NCBI GenBank assembly: GCA_025458905.1
Contig: JALORN010000021.1
Span: forward strand, 31,689-95,688
DNA length: 64,000 bases
Direction of reading: 5' to 3'
Source: Steroidobacteraceae bacterium
GTDB lineage: Bacteria; Pseudomonadota; Gammaproteobacteria; Steroidobacterales; Steroidobacteraceae
The notes under the pieces are model-generated. The model worked only from the letters and a program-made list of their open reading frames with translations. It was not told the origin of the DNA and searched no databases. Below, piece by piece: positions 58,760-64,000 of the stretch. The position numbers and the translations under genes were made by a program. Numbering within the stretch: the first letter of the stretch is position 1; each line of letters starts with the position of its first letter.

Positions 58760-58996
58760 TCATTTCCAGCCCTGCACCCAGGTCGTGCCGTCGGCGAGCT
58801 CGCGCCAGGCGAGGCGCTGCACCCGCTTCGAGTGCACGGCCTCGAGCTCGACGAACTCGACGGCGCCGCCCTCGAGCTCGGGCTCGACGACGCGGGTCAC
58901 CAGGAAATGCTTTTCCTTGCGGCGCGGCGCCACCGCGGTCCACTTGCTGTGCAGCAGCTTCTTCGGGCTGAGGCGCGTGCGCGCCGGCGCGCTCAT
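58760..58996 (-). CDS. TIGR02450-family small conserved protein
   Basis: The 78-residue protein has the conserved LSPKKLLHSKWTAVAPRRKEKHFLVTRV block, then VELEAVHSKRVQRLAWRELADGTTWVQGW. This is a known family of small tryptophan-rich proteins of unknown function in Proteobacteria. Its start overlaps the VOC gene stop by ATGA. Confidence 0.9.
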   Translation of the reverse strand: MSAPARTRLSPKKLLHSKWTAVAPRRKEKHFLVTRVVEPELEGGAVEFVELEAVHSKRVQRLAWRELADGTTWVQGWK

Positions 58997-59652
58997 CGCA
59001 CCGGGCTCGCGGGCTGGCTGATTTCCATCCGCAGGCCATCCGGGTCGCGCACGACCATCGAGGTCAGCCCGCCGCCGGCCGCAAACGGCGGCGCGAGGAT
59101 CTCCGCGCCGATCGCCGCGAGCCGCGCGTGCACGGCCTCGATGCCGTCCGTGGTCATGACGAGGATCGGCGTGCCGACCATCGTCTCGCCCCGGGTGGCG
59201 TCGCGCAGCCGCGGCAGCAAGCGGTCGTGCACCTGGGCGAACCCGAGCGTGCCGCCGTCGATGCGCCCCGTCGACAGCGTGTTGTCCATCGTCATGCGGA
59301 TGAAGGTCAGTCGCGCCCCGGGGTCGAGCCCGAACACCGACAGCGAAGCCGCGTCGCTGACTTCCGCGCGCCGGTCCTCGCGGAAGCCGAGTGCCTCATA
59401 GAAGCGCTTCGTCTTGCCGAGGTCGGCGACCAGCGTGGTGAGCCGTCGGGCGACGGCCTTCGAGCCCGGCGCAACCGTCGCCGGATCGGTGTCCGTCACC
59501 GGCGCGGGAACCTGGACCGGCTCCGCCGCCGGCACCGCCGCCGGCGCCGCCGCCCGCGTCGCCATCGTCGCCAGAGCCGCAACGAGCATCACCGCCGTGG
59601 CGACCGCTCGCCGGGAGCGGCGCAGGAGAGCGCCTGAGGTTCGCATTCCCAT
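58993..59652 (-). CDS. VOC (glyoxalase-like) protein with an export signal
   Basis: The 219-residue protein has a hydrophobic N-terminus (RRAVATAVMLVAALATMATRAAA), an Ala/Pro linker and a VOC domain (about 70-215): LTTLVADLGKTKRFYEALGF, ILVMTTDGIEAVHARLAAIGAEIL, and VVRDPDGLRMEI. VOC proteins are metal-dependent lyases or dioxygenases, usually cytoplasmic; a signal is unusual. ATG at 59646 or 59652 are both possible. Confidence 0.85.
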   Translation of the reverse strand: MGMRTSGALLRRSRRAVATAVMLVAALATMATRAAAPAAVPAAEPVQVPAPVTDTDPATVAPGSKAVARRLTTLVADLGKTKRFYEALGFREDRRAEVSDAASLSVFGLDPGARLTFIRMTMDNTLSTGRIDGGTLGFAQVHDRLLPRLRDATRGETMVGTPILVMTTDGIEAVHARLAAIGAEILAPPFAAGGGLTSMVVRDPDGLRMEISQPASPVR

Positions 59653-59661
59653 CTCCACACC

Positions 59662-60015
59662 TCATGCAGGCCGCACGGGCGACGCCGCCGCGTCGCCGAC
59701 CACCGTCGTCCAGCGCCGCACCGTCCAGCGCAGCACGAGCCCCGCGCGCACGTAGGGATCCTGCGCGACGAAACGCTCGGCCACCGCGGCCGACTCGCCG
59801 CGGAACAGCAGCACCGCGCCATCCACCGGATCGGCGTAGGCGCCGCCGAGCACGAGCTCGCCGCGCGCCTGCGCCTCCCAGGCGAGCCGCAGGTGCGCGT
59901 CGCGGAACTCGGCGCGGCGCGTCACGTAGTCCGGCACGACCTCGTAGAAGAGCAGGAAGTGGCCCAAGCGCAAGTGCTCCGATGTCGGCGTCGCGGTCCT
60001 GGCGATTCCGATCAT
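59662..60015 (-). CDS. YciI-like (YCII) protein
   Basis: The 117-residue protein has the YCII pattern: HFLLFYEVVPDYVTRRAEFRDAHLRLAWEAQARGELVLGGAYADPVDGAVLLF and AERFVAQDPYVRAGLV. Family members are small ferredoxin-like-fold proteins with a possible catalytic His/Asp pair. I use the ATG at 60015; an upstream start at 60066 is possible. It stops 9 bp before the VOC gene start. Confidence 0.88.
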   Translation of the reverse strand: MIGIARTATPTSEHLRLGHFLLFYEVVPDYVTRRAEFRDAHLRLAWEAQARGELVLGGAYADPVDGAVLLFRGESAAVAERFVAQDPYVRAGLVLRWTVRRWTTVVGDAAASPVRPA

Positions 60016-60074
60016 AGAGGACCGGCTCGCGGCACGCCGCACTGACGGCGGCCGCTGTGAGACCATGGCGTTGC

Positions 60075-61286
60075 ATGCAGACGCCCGACCGACACGCCGA
60101 CGCCGCCCTCCCCACGAGCATGGGCGGCCCGCCGGCCCCGCGCGGCATCGACATCCCGCCGTTCTACGCCGGCGAGATCGGTCGCCAGGCCGTCGCGCTG
60201 CAGCGCGCCGGCCGCCGCATCATCGCGATGCACTTCGGCCAGCCGACGCTCGGGCCGCCGCCGGCGGTGCATGCCGCCGCGCATCGCGCGATCGACGCCG
60301 GTCCGCACGGCTACGTCGAATCGCCCGAGCTGCGCGAGCGCATCGCGCGCCACTATCTCGAGACCTACGACGTGCGGGTGCCGACCTCGCGCATCCTGCT
60401 GACGGCGGGCGCGAGCGCCGGGCTGGTCGCCACGTTCACGACCCTGTTCGCCGCTGGCGATCGCGTCGGCCTCGCCCGCCCCGGCTATCCGGCCTATCGC
60501 AATTCCCTGGCCGCGCTCGGTCGCGTGCCGGTGGAGATCGACTGCGGCGCCGACCGCGCGTTCCGCCTCGACCCCGACCTGGTCGCCGGCATGCCGGGCC
60601 CGCTGCACGGCCTGGTCGTGGCGAGCCCCGGCAACCCGACCGGTGCGATGCTCTCCGCCGGCCAGCTCGCCGCGGTCGCGGCGGCCTGCCGCGCGCGCGG
60701 CACGCAGCTGGTGTCCGACGAGATCTACCACGGCATCGGCTATGGCGAGCCCGCCGCCACCGCGCTCGCCTGCGAACCGCGCGCGATCGTGATCAACAGC
60801 TTCTCGAAGCTCTACCGCATGCCCGGCTGGCGTCTCGGCTGGCTGGTGGCGCCCGAGGACTGCGTCGCGCGCCTCAGCGCGCACCTGATCAATTTCTTCC
60901 TGACGCCGCCCTCCGCCGCCCAGCAGGCCGCGCTCGCGGCCTTCGACGACCCGGCGGACCTGCGCGCCGCCGTCGACGGCTACGCACGCAACCGCGCCCT
61001 GCTGCTCGCCGAGCTGCCCGGCATGGGCCTGGGCGGCATCGCCCCGCCCGACGGCGCGTTCTATCTCTACCTCGACGTGGGCCACCTGACGAACGACAGC
61101 CTCGCGTTCTGCCGCGAGCTGCTCGAGGCCACCGGCATCGCCCTGGCACCCGGCATCGATTTCGACCCGCGCGACGGGCATCGCTTCGTGCGCCTGTCGT
61201 TCGCGGTGTCGAACGAGGAAGTGGCCCGGGCGCTGGAGCTGCTGCGGCCCTGGCTGCGAGCGCGCGCGGCCCATGCCGCCCGCTGA
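60075..61286 (+). CDS. Class I/II PLP-dependent aminotransferase
   Basis: The 403-residue protein has the aspartate-aminotransferase fold: HFGQPTLGPPPAV, GPHGYVESPELRERIARHYLE, ASPGNPTGAML, LVSDEIYHGIGYG and the PLP lysine in INSFSKLYRMPGWRLGW. The C-terminal GIALAPGIDFDPRDGHRFVRLSFA contributes to the substrate carboxylate site. The amino-acid substrate cannot be read. A GTG at 60057 is an alternative start. It is divergent from the YciI gene. Confidence 0.93.
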   Translation: MQTPDRHADAALPTSMGGPPAPRGIDIPPFYAGEIGRQAVALQRAGRRIIAMHFGQPTLGPPPAVHAAAHRAIDAGPHGYVESPELRERIARHYLETYDVRVPTSRILLTAGASAGLVATFTTLFAAGDRVGLARPGYPAYRNSLAALGRVPVEIDCGADRAFRLDPDLVAGMPGPLHGLVVASPGNPTGAMLSAGQLAAVAAACRARGTQLVSDEIYHGIGYGEPAATALACEPRAIVINSFSKLYRMPGWRLGWLVAPEDCVARLSAHLINFFLTPPSAAQQAALAAFDDPADLRAAVDGYARNRALLLAELPGMGLGGIAPPDGAFYLYLDVGHLTNDSLAFCRELLEATGIALAPGIDFDPRDGHRFVRLSFAVSNEEVARALELLRPWLRARAAHAAR

Positions 61287-61303
61287 CGCGACTCCCGGCG
61301 CCA

Positions 61304-61882
61304 CTAGTCGAGCGCGTCGAACGCCTCGTGATAGCGGGCGAGTCCCGGTGCCGACGCGAGCCCACCGGGCCGCAGTTCCAGCGCCATGAACGACTCCTCC
61401 GTGCCCGGCCAACGACACCGCAGGCCAAACTCGCGCGCCGGCCGGAAACCGAAACGGCGGTAGTAGGCGGGATCGCCCAGCAGCACGAGGCCGGCCACGC
61501 CGCGCAGGCGCGACCGCTCCAGGGCGCCCCACATCAGGGCCGCACCGATGCCGCGTCGCTGGAAGGCAGGCAGCACCGCGAGCGGGGCGACACCCAGCAC
61601 CTCGGCGGGTTCACCCGCACCGACGGCACCCGCTTCGATCGCGACGGGCGACAACACGACGTGTCCGACCACCCACCCGTCCACCCGCGCCACCCTCGAG
61701 AAGACGCAAGCGCCGGCAACGCGCAGTGCGGCGACCAATTGCGCCTCGGCGGCGCCCCCAAAGGCCTCGCGGTGCAGCGCCTCGATGGCCGGTGCATCCT
61801 GGTCGGTGGCGTCGACGACCACGGGTGCATCGGCGACTCCGGCGGCACCGACGTCGATGTTCCAGGACGGACCGCGGGTCAT
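61304..61882 (-). CDS. GNAT family N-acetyltransferase (YhbS-like)
   Basis: The 192-residue protein has the GNAT order: VDATDQDAPAIEALHREAFG, EVLGVAPLAVLPAFQRRGIGAALM (motif A), and VLLGDPAYYRRFGFRPA, the YhbS-type signature. The start at 61882 gives a normal N-terminus. It faces the DUF3014 gene across a 65-bp gap. Confidence 0.9.
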   Translation of the reverse strand: MTRGPSWNIDVGAAGVADAPVVVDATDQDAPAIEALHREAFGGAAEAQLVAALRVAGACVFSRVARVDGWVVGHVVLSPVAIEAGAVGAGEPAEVLGVAPLAVLPAFQRRGIGAALMWGALERSRLRGVAGLVLLGDPAYYRRFGFRPAREFGLRCRWPGTEESFMALELRPGGLASAPGLARYHEAFDALD

Positions 61883-61914
61883 GCGCGGATCATCGCACGT
61901 GCGGTACGCAGGGA

Positions 61915-61942
61915 TCGACGCCGCCAGACTTGCTCCTATAAT
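61915..61942 (+). promoter_or_regulatory. Sigma-70 promoter giving a near-leaderless DUF3014 transcript
   Basis: A perfect TATAAT (61937-61942) lies 5 bp before the ATG at 61948, with a possible -35 TCGACG (61915-61920; 4 of 6) and a 16-bp spacer. Transcription would start at about the A of the ATG, leaving little or no leader and no Shine-Dalgarno. Confidence 0.55.
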
Positions 61943-61947
61943 CGGCC

Positions 61948-62793
61948 ATGACCGACGACACCCCCGAAGCAGAAGCCCCGGCCTCGCGGAGCAAGGCGCC
62001 GCTGATCGCCGGCATCGTCGTGCTCGCCGGCCTCGGCTTCGCCGCCTGGCAATGGCTGCTGCCCGAGGCACCGCCCGAGGTCTCGAAGCCGCCCGTCGCG
62101 GCACCCGCCACGCTGCCGCCGCCGCCACCCGAGCCGGCCATCGCCAACCCGCTCGAGCTGCCGCCCGACGCACCCGCCGCACCCACGGCCGCCGATCTCG
62201 AGAGCGCACTGACCGCCCTCGCCGGCGCGGACACGGTGCAGTCGCTGTTCCGCCTGCAGGACCTGCCGCGGCGCATCGTCACCACCATCGACAACCTCGG
62301 CCGTGCGCAGGCGAGCTCCAGCCTGTGGCCGGTGAAACCGCCGGCGGGCAAGTTCACCACCGAGCGCAGCGGCGACGCCGAAGTGATCGCGACCGCGAAC
62401 GACGCGCGCTACGCCCGGCACGTCGCCGCGCTCGAGGCGATCGACACGGCGGCCGCGGCGCAGGCCTACCGCCGCGTGTACCCGGTGCTGCAGCAGTCCT
62501 ACGAAGACCTCGGCTACCCGGGCAAGTATTTCAACGATCGCCTGGTCACCGTGATCGACCTGCTGCTCGCCACGCCCGAGCCGCCGGGCGCGCTGCGCCT
62601 GCGGCTGCCGGAGTTCGGCGCCGACCTGAAGCCCGAACGCCCCTGGGTGCTCTATGAATTCGAAGACCCGGCGCTGCAGCAGCTGTCGGCCGGCCAGCGC
62701 ATCCTGTTGCGGATGGGGCCCGACAACCTGCGGCGCGTGAAGGCGAAGCTGCGCGAGATCCGCGCCGCCGTCGCGACCCGGCCCGCGAGCTAG
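61948..62793 (+). CDS. DUF3014 family membrane protein
   Basis: The 281-residue protein has one membrane helix (LIAGIVVLAGLGFAAWQWLL), a Pro/Ala-rich linker (about 40-80), and the DUF3014 domain: LQDLPRRIVTTIDNLGRAQASSSLWPVKPPAGKF, YARHVAALEAIDTAAAAQAYRRVYPVLQQSYEDLGYPGKYFNDRL and YEFEDPALQQLSAGQRILLRMGPDN. Function unknown. The promoter suggests a leaderless transcript. Confidence 0.92.
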   Translation: MTDDTPEAEAPASRSKAPLIAGIVVLAGLGFAAWQWLLPEAPPEVSKPPVAAPATLPPPPPEPAIANPLELPPDAPAAPTAADLESALTALAGADTVQSLFRLQDLPRRIVTTIDNLGRAQASSSLWPVKPPAGKFTTERSGDAEVIATANDARYARHVAALEAIDTAAAAQAYRRVYPVLQQSYEDLGYPGKYFNDRLVTVIDLLLATPEPPGALRLRLPEFGADLKPERPWVLYEFEDPALQQLSAGQRILLRMGPDNLRRVKAKLREIRAAVATRPAS

Positions 62794-62823
62794 GCCGCCC
62801 CGGCGTCCGAGGCCGGCCGGCCG

Positions 62824-63342
62824 CTAGGGCGCCGGGGGGTTGTCGTAGCTCGGCACCGCCGGCTCGCCGTCGCGGCCGAGGCGCCGCTTCGCGGTTTCGA
62901 GACGCCCGGTGGCCGGCAGGTGCTCGCCGGCGCGCGCGAGGCCGCGGCGCGGCATGTTGCCGTAGACCGCCTCGTACTGCCCCGCCTGCACCATGTAGGT
63001 CTCGTGCCAGATGCCGACGCTGCCGTCGCTCCCGACCGCGCGGTTGAAGCGCTTCCAGGCCTCGAGGTGCGTGGCCGCCGGTGAACGCGCGAACTGCTCG
63101 AGCTGCTCGAACGAACGCCAGTACTGCACCAGCGCCACGCCGCGCCAGTAGAAGAACGTCTCGGCATGCAGCAGGCCCATCTCCCGCTGCGTGAACAGCT
63201 GACGCAGCATCGGCCCCATGGCACTCGCGACCGGCAGCCAGCGATGCACGGCCCACAGCCGGTTCACGCGCATGCCGATGATGAACACGACGAACGGCCC
63301 GTCGACCTGCGCGGTGTAGCGCCCACGAAAAAGCAGACTCAT
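62824..63342 (-). CDS. DUF4188 family protein (haem-degrading/monooxygenase-like fold)
   Basis: The 172-residue protein matches DUF4188: FVVFIIGMRVNRLWAVHRWLPV, FTQREMGLLHAETFFYWRGVALVQYWRSFEQLEQFAR and GSVGIWHETYMVQAGQYEAVYGNMP. The domain has a ferredoxin-like barrel as in small monooxygenases. Function unknown. Its start overlaps the TfoX-type stop by 4 bp. Confidence 0.92.
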   Translation of the reverse strand: MSLLFRGRYTAQVDGPFVVFIIGMRVNRLWAVHRWLPVASAMGPMLRQLFTQREMGLLHAETFFYWRGVALVQYWRSFEQLEQFARSPAATHLEAWKRFNRAVGSDGSVGIWHETYMVQAGQYEAVYGNMPRRGLARAGEHLPATGRLETAKRRLGRDGEPAVPSYDNPPAP

Positions 63343-63779
63343 GTCGACTTGGCCTTCGACTTCGCGCTGGGCACGGACTTGGACTTGGACTTGGGCTTGG
63401 GCTTGGACCTGGGCTTGGGTTTGGGTTTGGGCTTGGGCTTGGGCTTGCCTTTCGCCACGGCGCCGGCCTTCGGTTTCTGCGCCGGCAGCTCGCGCGCCGT
63501 GATGCGGATCAGCTGCGCCACCTCCTGCGGCGATTCCAGCGCGTCGTCGACCAGGAAATACATCGACGCGCCCGGAAAGGGCGGTGCCTCGGTGACGCTG
63601 CCGAGGAACGCGCGCCCGCCCGCAGTCGGCTTGACGAACAGCTGGTTGTCGCAGACCAGGGCGACCACCCGGTCGTCGAGATAGACGGCGTATTCGCCGA
63701 ACATCCGCCGATACGACACCGCGCCAGCGCCCGCGAGCTGTTCGCGCACGTACTCGATGAAATCCGCCTTGGTCGCCAT
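63339..63779 (-). CDS. TfoX N-terminal domain protein with a Lys-Pro repeat tail
   Basis: The 146-residue protein has a TfoX_N domain (about 1-100: IEYVREQLAGAGAVSYRRMFGEYAVYLDDRVVALVCDNQLFVKP). The C-terminal 45 residues are Lys-Pro and Lys-Ser repeats encoded by a hexanucleotide array at 63375-63446. TfoX proteins affect competence, but single-domain members have unknown roles; the basic tail could bind nucleic acid. The start at 63779 is chosen for the family N-terminus. Confidence 0.9.
   Translation of the reverse strand: MATKADFIEYVREQLAGAGAVSYRRMFGEYAVYLDDRVVALVCDNQLFVKPTAGGRAFLGSVTEAPPFPGASMYFLVDDALESPQEVAQLIRITARELPAQKPKAGAVAKGKPKPKPKPKPKPRSKPKPKSKSKSVPSAKSKAKST
63375..63446 (-). repeat. 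Hexanucleotide tandem repeat encoding Lys-Pro/Lys-Ser
   Basis: Twelve consecutive 6-bp units related to GGGCTT (variants GGACTT, GGGTTT, GGACCT) run here. On the coding minus strand each unit gives two codons, Lys then Pro or Ser. Copy-number change by slippage would keep the reading frame. Confidence 0.9.
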
Positions 63780-63865
63780 GCCTGCTCCTTCACTTCGCCG
63801 CCCGGAAGCGCGAGCGGGACGGGCCGCCCGGCCGTCCAGGGCGGCACCGCTGCCGGCAGTCTGCG

Positions 63866-64000
63866 TCAGGCCAGCGCCTTCTCGAACAGCGCCATCATCC
63901 GCGCCCAGGCCTTCTCGGCCTGCGCCGCGTCGTAGACCGCCGCGTCCGGCGGGCACCAGCCATGCTTGGTGCCGGCATAGACCTCGATCTCGGCAGGCAG
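63866..64000 (-). CDS. Dienelactone hydrolase family protein (only the C-terminal 44 residues are in the window)
   Basis: The visible end reads EVYAGTKHGWCPPDAAVYDAAQAEKAW and MMALFEKALA before a TGA. The KHGW histidine and the AAEKAW-like helix are typical of dienelactone-hydrolase-family alpha/beta hydrolases. The rest lies beyond base 64000. Confidence 0.8.
   Translation of the reverse strand: MPAEIEVYAGTKHGWCPPDAAVYDAAQAEKAWARMMALFEKALA

Noticed and set aside
63375..63446. CRISPR-like array
   Set aside because: Units are 6 bp with no spacers and lie in a coding frame; it is a microsatellite.

Overview
The window is very GC-rich (by eye about 70%), densely coded chromosomal DNA from a free-living Gram-negative bacterium. 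The yggX-mutY pair, a FadA/FadB-type beta-oxidation pair, PldA, OmpA-domain proteins, LolD/FtsX-type ABC systems and two TonB-dependent receptors point to Gammaproteobacteria. I favour a Nevskiales/Steroidobacterales/Xanthomonadales-like lineage, but that is inference. I found no tRNA, rRNA, CRISPR array, transposase or phage gene. No gap between genes exceeds about 255 bp. Most genes sit in short runs joined by 4-bp ATGA/GTGA overlaps, so translational coupling is common.

Layout. 1-6951 (minus): yggX-mutY-asmA, then a LuxR-type response regulator with a 7-PAS soluble histidine kinase. 7205-11939 (plus): methyltransferase, small coiled-coil partner, L,D-transpeptidase and two membrane proteins. 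12003-15054: MacAB-like adaptor, permease and ATPase. 15027-18765: FAD monooxygenase with a CpeT-like lipoprotein, yciH, and a frameshifted rhlE. 19006-23437: an AttEFGH-like exporter (ATPase, FtsX permease, CrtC/AttH lipocalin). 23410-29417: DUF3297, a CpeT-like gene carrying a palindromic element in frame, a lipoprotein SDR, then a TonB receptor coupled to a third CpeT-like gene. 29507-38351: uup, pldA, an HDOD protein, truncated haemoglobin, two OmpA-domain genes and a carboxylesterase. 38382-43236: amidohydrolase, thiolase and FadB-like protein. 43292-48196: GNAT, two outer-membrane-type proteins, DUF502, a degenerate haemerythrin-like protein and a lipoprotein. 48407-50888: a second methyltransferase/coiled-coil pair plus a SUMF1-domain protein. 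50887-51452: an S4 RNA-binding gene bracketed by inverted copies of the palindromic repeat. 51450-58093: a catabolic-looking locus of dehydrogenase, broken TonB receptor, IclR regulator and two CoA-transferases. 58110-64000: small conserved genes (TPR, TIGR02450, VOC, YciI, aminotransferase, GNAT, DUF3014, DUF4188, TfoX-N) and the edge of a dienelactone-hydrolase gene.

The most unusual content is: (1) a duplicated two-gene module (class I methyltransferase with a short GMVM/ERVD coiled-coil protein), each copy with ATGA-coupled genes but a different downstream effector; (2) a palindromic repeat (AAGGGGACRGATTTATTTT) found once as a full hairpin inside a reading frame and twice as half-elements fused to stop codons around the S4 gene; (3) three CpeT-family proteins outside cyanobacteria, next to a TonB receptor or redox enzymes; (4) two conserved genes (rhlE and a TonB receptor) broken by small deletions inside their most conserved motifs, either real lesions or assembly errors.
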